A DNA stretch of 64,000 nt from Rusavskia elegans (lineage: Eukaryota > Ascomycota > Lecanoromycetes > Teloschistales > Teloschistaceae). The position numbers were made by a program, and so were the translations under genes. Below are positions 12,201-24,400 of the stretch, piece after piece (positions within the stretch are counted from its first letter, which is position 1; each line of letters begins with the position of its first letter). The notes under the pieces are model-generated. The model saw only the letters and a program-made list of their open reading frames with translations. It had not been told where the DNA came from and searched no databases. The DNA lies in assembly GCA_011316305.1 (NCBI GenBank), contig SAUG01000111.1, forward strand, positions 1 through 64,000, in the 5' to 3' direction.

Positions 12201-13274
12201 AACATTCTGTTGCGGACAAAGGTGATTGCTGAAGGGGACTTGATTGTGGTTTTTGGGTGTTCATTGGGTGGATGCGGTGCCTTTGATCCACTTGGATTTC
12301 CTGCATTCGTACTACTTGGTTTACTGACTGCCATGGGCTGTAGCTCTGTCAATGGAACCCCTGTGGACGTTATTTAGGGAATCCCTGATTATTTTGTCGA
12401 AGATGGGCCTACCGCTCAGCTGGTATAAATTCCGTTGTCCATTTTCTACGGTTGCGTAGACTGCACACTCGAGTAACAGATCCAGCATGATCTGCTCCCC
12501 GTCCTTACCCAAAAGATTAAGAAGGTCTGACCAAGGTTTCTTCTTCAAAGTCCCAACATGACTGTTCGGATAATGTAGAGCAATCCCCGGGATACCTGGC
12601 AGTGTTCCTTGATCGTCGTTATACATGGGTACATTTCTTCGCTGATACCCATGACAGAGCATGTGCATCGGACGGTGGCATTGGCCATGGATGCGATGGA
12701 AGAGCAGCCAGATTGCAAAGTCGACGATCTGGGAGAGCCATTCAGCTAGTACAACGGAGAGCGACCGAAAACGTTGACACGTCCAACAACAAGAAGTCTT
12801 TGAAAGTGTAGGAGTTTGATAATTTACCTCGGATTGGGGTGTGTTCCCCTCCAAAAGACTACTTTCATCCGCACCATCATGCTTCTGCGAGAAAGCTTGG
12901 AATTCTTTTTCTCTGGTCTTCCATGCGAGCCGGGGCTCATGTGGAATTAGACACACTAGAGTTCTATCAAGCAGCTTTGCAAGGTTCGCTTCATCATCGT
13001 AGTCGCTTCCTTGGCTCGGCCTGCCAGAATCAACGACGGTGCTCCGCGCACTAGCTTGCTCTTTGATGCTCGCGATTTTTCGTCTCCGGCTCTTTGAAGA
13101 AGCCGGAAGCCTACGGAGGACATAATTTCTGAGCGTCAGGATTTGAGGATAGTACAGGGACAAGGTCGGGTGTGAGGCGGCAATGGTCGTGGACCTGTCT
13201 GTATCATCGCAGACACGCTTGCGTGACTCTTCATCAAGCTTGTGGGGTCGATATCTTTTCCGCTTTCCTGCCAT
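9232..13274 (-). CDS. TERT: Telomerase reverse transcriptase
   Basis: Catalytic subunit of telomerase, which extends chromosome ends using its RNA template in the nucleus. Model: exons 13274-12413, 12360-12142, 12091-11358, 11306-9971, 9922-9853, 9801-9635, 9572-9464, 9409-9232, with seven introns of 48-62 nt; 1,224 aa. Visible parts in order: TEN domain with MLCHGYQR and QLSGVPLTEL; TRBD with FVRNRMFYA and GLRHIHVLNRYPD (restored by splicing 12142/12091); T motif FYFRHDVW; RT motifs 1/2 (LLPKGSGVRPIMNLRRRV), A (KIDVKSCFDTIP), B' (EGIPQGSVLSSLLCN), C (LLRLIDDFLFIT with the Asp pair), D and E (FPYCGTMV); and a C-terminal extension with MFLDTNFNSV and QNFVEAGMKYYRY. Motif A Asp and the motif C Asp pair are intact, so it should be active. 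A 99-nt stretch (about 12728-12826) with GT and AG ends is also in frame and may be a further intron, giving 1,191 aa. ATG 13274 (MAGKRKRYRP) was chosen over an upstream in-frame ATG because the basic N-terminus begins there. Confidence 0.96.
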
Positions 13275-13685
13275 TGCAACGCCATCATTTACGATACAGA
13301 TGGAAGGAAGAAGTCGCGAACGCGTGTTAGGATCTGCCAAATCACGTGACGGGCTGCCAAGAAAAGCCCCAATAGGGGCTCGCTGTGAGCCGAACTGTTT
13401 GGGCACTCTGAGCTATCCCTTCGACTTGGCGTAGTGCCCATCCGATACACTGACTGCCGGCCAAATCGGATAACTTACCAGTGCATGAGATAATAGGCTT
13501 CGTGTTCGCATTTTTCTGCTCACCACAAGAGGGACTCGAGTCACGGCTAATAGAATGAATGAATTTAGACTAGAGCTACTCCTATATGATCTCGCTTGGC
13601 CAAGATTCTATAATAAGTGCTTTCTTCCGTTTGACTCAAGTTCGTTCGTATAGGATGGACTACTACTCAGGTGTACTTAGGTCAG
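13275..13685. other. Region upstream of TERT
   Basis: No gene. Normal base composition. It should hold the TERT promoter (minus strand). I see no clear TATA box. Confidence 0.5.
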
Positions 13686-14096
13686 TCAGAAGTACCATCT
13701 ACCTCCTATGGTCTGTACCATGTTATCCTTATATATATCCCACTCTTTCCTTCTCTCTCGGTTGATCTCTTCGACAGGCTGTTTTCGAGGGCGATTGTCT
13801 CTGACCTGATATACGTACTTTGCTCCCCGATGATCAGCATAGCCACTCGGACTGCCGTGGACAGCAATATTGGGAGAGATGGGAACCTCAAAATCCCGTC
13901 GATTACGGCGGCTGCGAGGTGTGGCACGAGCAACTTTACGCGAATGGTCATGGTAGCCTTGACGGGGCTCGTTCCGGTATCGAGGCGAATAAGCATAATT
14001 CTCGTGATTCACATGGCCGCGGTGGGCATTGCGGTGGCAGCGGCTTGAGCCTGTTCTGTAGTCAGCGTCAGAGGGTCTGGAGATCCTCGAGCCCAT
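13686..14096 (-). CDS. Small Arg-rich hypothetical protein
   Basis: A 136-aa frame beginning MGSRISR, which resembles an N-myristoylation signal (Met-Gly, Ser at position 6 after Met removal by family rule). The rest is rich in Arg, His, Tyr and Asn and looks disordered, with a charged C-terminal segment (EEINRERRKEW). No domain recognised. A further minus-strand frame (14224-14454) ends at a GTATGC donor-like site near 14272, and its splice to an acceptor near 14200 is possible, but the joined frame differs from this one. The gene may therefore be longer and start differently. No homologue recalled; existence is uncertain. Confidence 0.35.
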   Translation of the reverse strand: MGSRISRPSDADYRTGSSRCHRNAHRGHVNHENYAYSPRYRNEPRQGYHDHSRKVARATPRSRRNRRDFEVPISPNIAVHGSPSGYADHRGAKYVYQVRDNRPRKQPVEEINRERRKEWDIYKDNMVQTIGGRWYF

Positions 14097-14454
14097 GATC
14101 TGGAAGTTTGGGGTAATTTGACCGTGCCGTAGTGCGTATGACTGTATGCTGGGTCGGTAGCACCAGCAGTGAAATTTGACGGCGAAGGAAATGTAGAACC
14201 TGGTGGAAGAGAGATCGATCAAATTAAGGAGCTGATTGTGGGCTGTGATAGAGTGGGTGGTGATGCGAGGGCATACCGTTCACGTTGCTGAAGTCAAAGT
14301 TTGGCGGAACAAAGGTATTGTCCCATAAGTCTTTGTCTCTGACCCAGGTTAATCGAGACAGCAGCTCAAAAACAACGCACCGAATAAAGAGAGTGGTAAA
14401 GAAAACGGATGTATGATCTTCAGTACATACTTCATTTTGAGGATTCGCCACCAT

Positions 14455-15939
14455 GAAATTTTAAAAGGGTAGACCAGATACATGGATAAGATTAGGTCTC
14501 CTTGGCCTGCAATCTCTCGAGGCCGGTGCAGTGTGCAATATCGATGTCGCTTCGGTTGGTTGCAGTCACAAACGCTTTGTTTGAGTCAACTTTTCTTGCC
14601 CCGCTAAAATTCTGTCTTGAGGACAAGGCATTCTTTGACGATCACACGAGTCCAAGTCTCAAAATGATGCAGGCTATCTTCCGATGACACGATACGCATC
14701 GTGGTGAAGGACTTCGTTACTGCCATGGGCATCCTCTTTATTTAGCATCAAATAGTACCGCGGTTTACCGAGCTCGGTACGGTTCCTATTCGATGCAACA
14801 CCTTGCTCGTCAAACCAATCGTAGCAAAAGCGTCATTTTAAGTCAATATCACTGTATTGCTGCTTTTAGTCAGAGCACACTTGTACGCCAGATCGTGCAC
14901 AAAAAACACCATTGAGTATTTGATGCAAGCTCGCGGTGAACAGGAGATCAGGACACCAAGCCTATAGTCTTATGTATTGGCAGATTTGGCTGGAAGTCGA
15001 GGTATCGAGGGCCCAATCCGCAAAGTCGAAGTGTCCGAACGATCCTGCTGGCGATGAGGGCAAACAATCAACGACTTCCTTGCTCTCATGAAGCGCACCA
15101 ATCCCGAATCATGTGTCTACGTCAAAACCCCAACCTAACAAAATTGACATATACCGCGGCTTGGCTATTAATAGTTGTCCCCCAGATCACGTGGCTAACC
15201 GCAATCTGCAAGGAACAGGCCACCGGCGTGGCATGATCAATTGCTGACAAAATGACGGGACAAGATTGGTGGTCTCCTGTCCACCTACAGCACCAAGGAC
15301 CCAGCCAGACGCAATATGGACCCTTGAGAAAAGGACCTGTGGGCGAATGGCATGTCGCAAAGTACAGCACAACGACCTTGGACGAAGGGTCGGAATCTTA
15401 TTAGGTATTCTTCCGGTCATAAAACTTAAAATTCGATCAAATCGAAATAACAACACCTGGAGCACTGGACAGACCAACAAGCGGTACTACTTCTGGGACT
15501 TTACGCGCTCCAACAACAACGAAAGAGCGGGACTCTAGCCTTGGAGCTTGGAGCTTGGTGCCTGAGCTTGGGGAGCTTGACGCTTGAGCTTGGCCACGGA
15601 GAGCTGGCAGCTTGGAGCTTGGAGCTTGGAGGCTTGCAAGTTAACGGCTTGCGCGTGGAGCTTCTTTCCACGTCTTCCAGTCTCTGGAACGCACACACGG
15701 CACGCAACCCACGCCATGTATCCACCTTCGACGACTGACACCGCGCTACCTCACGTTGTTCGTGCCAGATTGGCAGTAGCCGTACGCCGTCTGCAAGCAT
15801 TTTTCTGGAGGACGAACCCTCCGAAGGACGACTGCCTTGGTGGTCAGGATGGTATCCTGCCGTCCTCTCCAGGCATTTATCATGTCTGTGATTCTACCTT
15901 GACCAGCAGACGACCGGAAGCAACGTCCTCAGAGTCAAC
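14455..15939. other. Intergenic stretch with a GAGCTTG-type repeat tract
   Basis: No supported gene. A degenerate tandem of GCTTGGA/GAGCTTG units occupies 15538-15645 and creates spurious frames on both strands. The remainder shows only short frames without domains. Confidence 0.5.
15538..15645. repeat. Degenerate heptameric tandem (GCTTGGA/GAGCTTG)
   Basis: About a dozen imperfect copies of a 6-8 bp unit (GAGCTTG, GCTTGGA). A shorter similar patch (GAAGCTTGGGGCTTCGG) occurs at about 21075-21091, upstream of the PPWD1 gene start. No coding role is likely. Confidence 0.7.
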
Positions 15940-17273
15940 ATGACCTCGCATGTAGGTATAGATACCCACATACACACACTCTCGGAACTGGATACCACAC
16001 CCGCCATTTCTCCCCCGCAAGGCCAGGACTCGAACCTTATTGACCCTCCCAGCATCGATACCACCATCATTGCATGTACTGTGCTGCTTCTGGTGCTGTC
16101 CACTCCATTGGTTGCCGTGCGTTTGTACACGCGCATCAAAATCAAGCCGAAGCCGTGGTGGGACGACGCAACTTGTCTCCTCGGCTGGGGCTTCATGGTC
16201 GCACTTGCCGTGCTGAACATACACACGCTGGCATATGGCAGTGGTAGCAATCTCTGGAATGTGACTATGCACGACTGGATACATTTGAAGTCGGTAAGCT
16301 CAACCGCTTCACTCCCTCAGCTGGGGCTACACGTCTGACATTCCATCCACAGCATTTCAACAGCACTCTGATCATCGCCCGTGTCGGTTTGACCCTCACC
16401 AAGATCTCTTTGCTCCTCCTCTACCAGCGCCTCTTTATCACCCCTGGCAATCGCTTCACACCAATCTATTGGTCCATCTCGATCACCTTCTGGTGCAATT
16501 GCCTCTTTGCTGTCGCTTACGTTGTCGCCCTGACTACTCAGTGCGTAGGCAAATCGGATCTCGTGGCTGAAGGCGGGGAATGCATCGATGAATACGCCAT
16601 ACTTATCTCCTCCAGCTTTATCAACGTGGCAATGGATTTAGCCGTCCTTGTTATACCTATCGTTGCGATATGGGGGCTGCAGATGCCCGCAGCCAAGAAG
16701 AGAAGGCTGTCGGGTGTTTTCGTGCTCGGAAGCCTGTCCGTACTGGCCAGTGTGGCGCGCTTGGGCTATCAGTTCGCGGTGGCGAAGAACCCCAACCAAT
16801 CCATTGCCTTCACGATTAATTGCCTTCTCAAGCTGATCGAACAGTCCATCGGAGTCATGGTCTCCTGCTTGCCTATCCTCCCGGCATTCTACCAACGCCT
16901 GCGGGGCACGGGGTCCACCTCGAGGAGCAAAAGCTTGGGGAAGAGCAAAAGCGAAGGAGAAGCTTCGGCAAGCATCCTTGGCTATCAACGCCGTAGTCAC
17001 GGCTTTCCATCCATCGCCTCGACCAAGAAATCCAAGCCGAGAGACCCCTTCCCTGTGGAATGGACCATGGACGACAAGATGACAACAAGAGATGGATATG
17101 AGGAGTTGGCGGAATTGGAGAGGGGCGCCCCGGAACTAACGGAGACGGGAAGAGAATGGGATATAGCAGAGCCTAGGCTGTCACGGGTGCTTGAAGGAGG
17201 GAGACCAGTGCCTCAGGCTCGGAACGGCATCCTGAAAGGTACTGAGGTGGAGGTTACGTTCGAGAGAATATGA
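15940..17273 (+). CDS. Rhodopsin-like (Pth11-type) seven-helix membrane protein
   Basis: Model: exons 15940-16293 and 16353-17273 (59-nt intron, GTAAGC...CACAG), 424 aa. After a polar N-terminus there are about seven hydrophobic helices. The pattern is that of the fungal rhodopsin-like family (Pfam PF20684): a basic loop after helix 1 (RLYTRIKIKPKPWWDD), the ...LTLTKISLLLLYQRLF helix, a GKSDLVAEGGECID loop with Cys residues, and a conserved helix ending in PILPAFYQRLR. A ~110-residue charged cytoplasmic tail follows with no recognised domain. Many such proteins sit in the plasma membrane and are proposed surface sensors in plant-associated fungi, but the ligand cannot be inferred. The start ATG is the first in frame and the reading frame is clean throughout. 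Confidence 0.88.
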
Positions 17274-18935
17274 TGACGCGGGCCGTCATGACACCATGCT
17301 GGAGAGACTTGTCTGGAGGGGAAGATAATCCGACGGGCGACCGTAGGTAGCTCAAGCTCGCTTGGATAACCAGTAATGGCTTCACATTGGGGCATTTACC
17401 TTGAGAATCTCCGTGGAACGACGGTCGGGGAGGCGTTCAAGGTGATACGCGGTCTTTTTCTTCTGGCAGGATGTTCGAGGAGTTGACGAGACATACTTAC
17501 CGACGAATTGATTCATCATATCCAGTGAAATTGACCCGAATTCTGCTCTTATCAAGGCTCTCTTGGTCACAACGACGACCAACGATTGGTATCGTGATAT
17601 ACAGAAGTTGGCGAGATATCTCATTACGGCAGACTCTGCTCCCCTTCATGCCTGGAGATCGAGCCGTCAGATAACTCAGCGAGGCACAGAGGGCGATAGA
17701 CGAGTGGCAAAGCGAATTGGTGGACCTATTGTTAAGACTTGGTGCAGTGTGAGATAACTATCCGGATACACCAGGCAGGCATTGGAGTCAGCATGCCTGT
17801 CGTTCAATTGTCTGGGGGAGTACAGAGGATATTGTGTGTCTTATTCTATGGCATAGCTCCAAAGTCAGGCGGCATTGGGGTTAAGTATCTCCGAAAATTA
17901 AGGTACTTACCGTTGATAGACGAGCATCTCGCACGCTGGATCACTACCATTCAATGACACCATGTCTGCGACCACGACGAGTCAATTCCAGAGCGACTTG
18001 TAGAGGTCGGCAAAGCACGAGCTAACTCAGTCGATCCGGAACACATCTGGTGAAACAGTAGAACGGGCACCCAACGAGGAGACACGGCCAACATGAAGCT
18101 CGTCGCCCAGGACCTCGCAAACCATTGCGGCGAGTGCGGCTCGGCGCCCGTGCATCGTGACAATCGCAACAGGCTGGAAGGAGGCTGGTTACAGATTAAG
18201 AGCACGCCGACCGCAGAGACTTGCGAGACGAGGGGGAGAGGACTTGGTCTTTGCGGTCGTTATTCCGATGATTTCACGTTTACATGTTCTATCCCAGGGG
18301 TAGGCTCCCCTTAGAGCCAAAACAAACCTTCAACTTTACCTAGATCTGGCTGTGTAATCAAGCTGTGATGGTTTATTCATCAACCCGAGTGTCCATGTGT
18401 TATAGCGGCGCATGGACCGAGAAAGCAACGTGCCAGTTGGAGCTCGGTCGCTTTATCCAGAAATCGCTGTGTGTCTGAGCCGCCATCTTGAGCTGATCAA
18501 TGACGGAGTCAAGCCTTTGTGTTGCTGGTTTATTCCGCCAGTTCTCAATCTGGAACTCTGGCATACGAGGTAGCGAGACGTGGATATTTGCCATAGTTAC
18601 TTTGCGCCAGATCATCTGACAGATGCGTAGCTCGCTGACGGTGGCGGTGGGTTAAGCTAACGTACTCCCGCCGAGGACATGGTCGTTCATCACTCTGCGA
18701 AGCGGTTGAAGGACAGAATTCGAGGAGAGCTTCGTAGTCATTTTAGAAAGATTTTAATTTCTAGGACCGATTACAGCAGAGATGGATCTATGCTTACCCA
18801 TATATTCATCGAACTTCGGATGAGATCCTTGGCTTGGGAGTGCAACATGAACTCAATTTCGTCTATATCCAGGCCGTCTTGCAGACAGTCGACCCGGAGG
18901 CGAGGTGGGAGAGTAAAGTGAGAAGCAGAGAAGGG
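17274..18935. other. Gene-poor stretch with a possible decayed minus-strand gene
   Basis: No intact gene. On the minus strand between about 17390 and 18110, donor-like sites (reverse complement of ACTTAC at 17905-17910 and 17495-17500, ATTTAC near 17394) border frames that look coding but are cut by TGA codons where Trp could have stood. This would fit a gene that decayed by G-to-A change, but no domain is recognisable, so it is only a suggestion. Confidence 0.3.
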
Positions 18936-21000
18936 TCATAAGACATCAATATTGACTATCTTGATGTCCTCCTCGGGTTTTTCCTTATACACCCTTGCGT
19001 TCTCTATTCGATGGACGACATCGAGCCCCTGCACAGCGCGGCCGAAAATGGTATGTTTGTTATCCCTGGTCAAAGTCAGCATGGTCTACCGTGCATTGAA
19101 TAATCCTGTGCTTACAGCCAAGGCGTCTTTTCTGTCGTGATGAAGAACTGACTTCCATTTGTGTTCGGACCAGCGTTTGCCATACTGACGGTGTAAGGTT
19201 TGTCGTGTTTCAGCGTCGAGAATTCGTCCTCGAATTCCTTCCCCCAGATCGATTCCCCACCGGTTCCATCGCCAAGAGGGTCGCCGCATTGAATCATGAA
19301 TTTCTTGATGATCCTATGGAACCTTGTTGCGTTGTAGTATCCATTTTTTGAATGGGTGACAAAGTTTTCGACTGCTTTGGGTGCAGCCTCTGGGAATAGG
19401 CGAATATGGATGTCACCGTAGGTCGTGTGTATGATCGCTGCACTTCCCGACTCGGCAGGCTTTGCTTCAAGTTGGTTCCGTGCATTGAGATGCTTTGGCT
19501 TCTCATTCTGCACGTCCCTTGTCGATTTGGTGGTCTCTTCTTCGTTTGTAAAGATGTAGAATCGCACTTTACCGGACCCTGTTGTGACCAGCATTGGATC
19601 CCTTTCTTCGGCTTCTTGTAAAAGTGGGTTAGCGCTCGCAGCCATTGAAACTGTGACTACACCCTTCTTCTGGGGTTGACCTTGGTACAGGGCAAGATTC
19701 AGTGATCGGAAAGGCTCATCCTTGCCGTAAATTTTGACGACTCGATTGGTGAACGTATTGATTACTTTGATGCCCATGATGGAGCCGTACATGACGAAGT
19801 TACTCGACTCATCAAAGATCACGTTGATCTTATTTTGTACTGCCGGATTCTCAATTTCTCTTTCGACAGCCAAACGTCGTCCGAACTCTACGTCTTCCAG
19901 CTTCTGTAGTGACGTGCCTGCTTGCTGCATATCTATTATTGTAGCAATGGACTCATCGTAGGAGCGCAAGAGCTTGCCCGAGGTAAAGTCGAAGATCCGC
20001 ACCTGACGATCTGGGAAAGAAAATGTGGCAAAGTTGGCGCCGTCCGGCGATATGATAATTGACGTCGGCGTAGACTTGGCTTTCTTGAAAGCGAAAAGGT
20101 CTGTGGAACTCTTGTACTCCCATACACTTCTGGGCTTTTCATAGGCTGTTTCCGGGCTCCAATATTCCACCATACCACTTTCGTCCACCGAAATAGCACA
20201 GCCATGTTCGTTGTTGTATACCATTGCCGTTACCGTGCTGCGATGCAGACTGGAGATGGTATGCAGCGGTCTCTGAGTCTCACCCCTGCCATCATAAATG
20301 CTGATAGCATGCCCAATGTCCTCAGAAACAGCCAGCAACGGTATTGACGCGCCTCTTTTGTGAACGTAGCAGATAGATCTGGGAGTCGTTTCTAGCTGAA
20401 TGATCGCAAGTAGATCTGGTTTCATCAGCTGATAGCCCATGCTTTTAACTGCAGACATCGTCACAACCTACCGAAAGTGATGACATCAAAGATCTTAATG
20501 GTCTTGTCTGCGCCGGCGGTAGCATAGCTTCGACCATCCTGGCTTACACTGACGCTTCTGATCTCGCCAAGGTGCGCCTTGAACTCTTTCACTGCTTCTA
20601 TCCCCACGGCAACCTTCTTCCAGAATTTCACCACCCCATCAATAGAGCTCGTGATCACAAAGTCGGTATATGGGGTGATCGTAAGAAATGACAGCTGATC
20701 TTTATGCATCAGGGATTTGGAATATCGTTGAGAAGAAGGAAGAGCGTTGATGTAGAGCTTTTCGTATGGAAGTGTACGTCGCTTTTTCTGGGGACCGGAG
20801 GAAGGCAAAGCCGGGCCGATGTCATCTTCCGAGGAGGTGTCTAGGAATTAGTTAGCAACGGGCACTCCAAAGACTACAGATTACTCACCATCAGAACCTT
20901 TAGCCTGACCATTGTTCAAAGCCGAAGACGTCCCTATGCTGTTCTCGAAATCGTTTCGAGAGCGTTTGAGAATGCCAGGCTCATAAGACACGCGTACCAT
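18936..21000 (-). CDS. WD40-repeat cyclophilin (PPWD1-type peptidyl-prolyl isomerase)
   Basis: Model: exons 21000-20889, 20840-20472, 20415-19116, 19065-18936 (introns 48, 56 and 50 nt), 636 aa. The N-terminus carries the family signature [16 protein letters not shown]...[12 protein letters not shown], then MHKDQLSF and WD40 blades up to about residue 430 (for example [29 protein letters not shown]). A C-terminal cyclophilin domain (about 475-636) keeps the usual active-site motifs: [31 protein letters not shown] and the Trp of [12 protein letters not shown]. Members catalyse prolyl cis-trans isomerisation and in animals associate with the spliceosome. The fungal role is inferred. The splice at 20471/20416 is chosen because it joins DVITF to DLLAIIQLE, matching the family. 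It is divergent from the STAND gene. Confidence 0.93.
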
Positions 21001-21440
21001 GACTCGCGTCTCCACACAAGCTGGGTACTGACGCAAGCTTGACGATACCTCAATGATTCGAAATTTGGGCTCGAAGCTTGGGGCTTCGGGCGGTCACGGC
21101 GTTTGGTGCGGGGACGCTTACAACATAAGCGCCAGCGCTTACGCGTGCGCTAAGCTCACACTAGGTTGCTCTACTGTTCAGGCCACCAGAAGCTAGCGGT
21201 TTTGGCACAATACCTTGGCTGAGTAAGCTGCTACCGCCGATCCAGCCAAGTACGTACTTCTGTGAGCTTCCACGCATCCCGAGCTCAGCAGCGCCACTGA
21301 TCCAGAGCTGGACTGTTCTCGCTACAACGTCACGGCAGTGGCATATATACAACAGTATAGAGTCCTCTTACCCCCCGAAGCACTCGCGGGTAGCCAGGCT
21401 GTGAGATACTCTACATGAGCATCTCTCAAGTGATCGAACC
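21001..21440. promoter_or_regulatory. Shared divergent intergenic region (PPWD1 gene / STAND gene)
   Basis: 440 bp separate the two start codons on opposite strands. A TATATA motif at 21343-21349 lies about 90 bp before the STAND ATG at 21441. A short GAAGCTTGGGGCTTC palindrome-like patch lies at about 21075-21091, close to the PPWD1 start. Confidence 0.4.
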
Positions 21441-24400
21441 ATGGGTGAAGTTGCAGCAGCGATTAGCTTGGCCGCTTCGATTGTCCAATTGGTTCAATTC
21501 GGAAACGCAGTAATAGGACGTCTTCAAGATTATCGAGCCAAGTCTAAAGACACGCCGATTGTATTTCGCGATATCTCGGTGCAGCTTCCGCTCCTAGTCA
21601 CTGATCTGCGTGTCACCAAGGAAAGAGTAGAAAATCATGGACTGCCGCAGGATGTTACTGATTCAGTGTCGAATATAGTAGAGTCATGCGAGACTCATAT
21701 TAGGGTGTGTGGTTTGTAGTCAACATCTATATTGCTTCCAACAGAATAATCGCTATCATGGGTTGTCTCTGAGCGCATTGTATATTTACTGATCTCGTAT
21801 GATAGACACTGGACGACATCTTGGTCAAGACTATGCCCGACTCCACAGACTCACCTTGGAGGACGGGCAAGAAGGTCATTCTGAGCTTCCGACAAGAGGA
21901 AAAAGTCCGCCTTGTAGCTGAAAAGCTACGAAGCTATGTCATATATCTTACTCATCATGCAGTGACCAACGTTTTGTCACAGTCTAAAGCTCTGGAAGGG
22001 GCGACTGGTCAAAGTACTGAGCAATTTCGGATGCTCCAGTGGCTTTCCAATGAAGATCCGTCAGTCAGTCACAATCGAGCAATACAAAAGAAGCAGGAAG
22101 GTACTGGCTCGTGGTATCTGGAATCTACTGCGTTTAGTCAATGGAGGAATTCTCCTAAAAGTCTTGCATGGCTGCACGGTATCCGTAGGTAGTATGCATA
22201 TCACCGCATATCTTCGATGGTCCTGACCATTGGCAGCTGGTTGCGGCAAGACGATACTGTGGTTTGTTCCGCTCATGAGGCTTGCCTAATCGTTCTAATG
22301 AGTTCCTTTCTTAGCTCGACCATTATCGAGAGTCTTCAAGAGGTCCTCCAGGCGAACATTTCCAGCACCGTAGCCTATTGGTATTTTGATTTCAACAATT
22401 CCTCTAGCTTGGATGTCTGCAATATGCTTCGATCTCTCATCAAGCAGCTATGCGTTGGCGAAACGTCCATACCGCCTACGGTGCAAGATATGTGTTCGAG
22501 ATACAGAGCTTCTGGACATCAGCCGACAATCAAAGTGCTTCTAGCAACTTTGCAGTCAGCCATGGATGGCATTAGAAAGAAGACGTTCCTCGTTCTAGAT
22601 GCCCTGGATGAATACCCAGAAATGGGGAGACAAGAACTTCTTGACGCTATCAAAATGCTCAGGGATTCTGAACATGACGACGTCCACATCCTAGTGACAA
22701 GTAGGATGGAATATGACATCGAACATACACTGGATACAGAAGCTACACAGAAGCTCAGTATACAAGGCCCTTTAGTTGACAGCGACATCAGCAGGCATGT
22801 CCGAGCTTCTTTAGCTGATGATCCTAGACTTTGCCGATTGTCCCCGTCGATCAAAGAGACCATAGAGGCTCAACTTGTCTCAAGTGCACATGGCATGTCA
22901 GTAGTACCAAGGCATGGTCAATAGCGTGCCATCATGTGGCTAACAAGTCATAGGTTTCGATGGGTCGTTTGTCAGCTTGATACCTTGAGAGCTTGCAACA
23001 AGGTATCAGCAATCAAGAAAGCGCTCGAGCAGCTGCCGCCTACACTAGATGAGACCTACGAAAGAATCTTGAGGGCTATTGAGCCTAACGATACTGCTGA
23101 AGCTCATCATATACTGCAATGGCTTGCGTTTGCGGAGCGTCCCCTCATGCTCGAAGAAGTCGCCGAGGCGGCCGTGACACGGGGCGACGGTGGCCCTATC
23201 GATCCCGAAGACAGACTTTTCGACCCTTTCGAAGTCATGCGCATATGTAAAAGCCTACTCTCGCTAAGCGATGAGACGCTCACAATCTGCGGGAGGGTGA
23301 TCTCAGGCCAGTTCGTACGATTTGCACATTTCTCTGTCAAGGAATACCTTCTGTCGTCAAGGGTTCTAAAAGGCGATGCCGAAGCCTTTCACGTTGATAC
23401 CGAGTCGTCCCATCAGCAGATTGGTCAATCTTGCTTGTCAATCCTTCTACAGAACGATGAGAACAGTCAGGATCAACACCCGCCTCTGGTCAGATATGCT
23501 GCAGAATTCTGGTTTGAGCATTTCAGGAAATTTGAATCATGTACCCACCACACGTCAGTATTCAGAACATTGCTAGAGAGGCTCTTTGTGAGTTCGCCTG
23601 GTGCCTTCCAAAATTGGCTTTTGTGGTATGATGTCAACATCGGCCGAGGTCATGGTCTACCAGTCATGGCGCGGCGGCTTGATTCTGCTCCAGGTCCGCT
23701 ATATTATGCAGCTTTCCTGGGGCTCGAAGAACCTCTACGGCTTCTACTCACGTCTGGTGTGGACATGAACGCATACGCTGGCCGATACGGGACTCCATTG
23801 ATCGCAGCTGCTAGCCAAGGTCACGAAGCTATCGTGAAACTGTTACTCGATCATGGCGCCGAGGTTGACGCCGAGGGAAGTTCGGTCTTCTCGACAGCTC
23901 TATCTGCATCCAGCTATTTTGGGTATCGTTCTATTGCTGAAATGCTGCTTGATAAAGGCGCCAAGCCTGATTGGAGGCGAGACAACGATGACACTGCGCT
24001 CGAGCTTGCTTGTGAGGGCGGGCATGAAACAATTGTTGAGCTGTTGATCAATCGTGGTAGCGATGTCAATCTTCGTCGCACTGGAGGATACGGCTTCCCT
24101 CTGAGCGCAGCTTCTGAGAGGGGGTTTTACAACATCGTATACCTCCTCCTTCAGAAAGGCGCCAAGGTCAACAATAAGGGCGGTCACTATCTGAATGCCC
24201 TTCAAGCCGCTGCATCGTCGGGATCTGAATCCATTGTCCAACTACTCCTTGACAGTGGTGCTGATATCAACGTCCAAGGAGGAGCGTTCGGTGACCCATT
24301 GCGAGCAGCTTCGATCAGAGGACATCATACAATTGTCAAGATGCTCGTCGAACATGGCGCGAGCGTCGAAACTTTGACAAAAGCGCTGATGGTGTCAAGT

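Noticed and set aside
12797..12826. 30-nt GT...AG interval in the TERT TEN domain
   Set aside because: Too short for a fungal intron; the 99-nt interval using the same donor is the better candidate.
15541..15943. Overlapping plus- and minus-strand frames
   Set aside because: They arise from the GAGCTTG tandem tract, which lacks stops in several frames.
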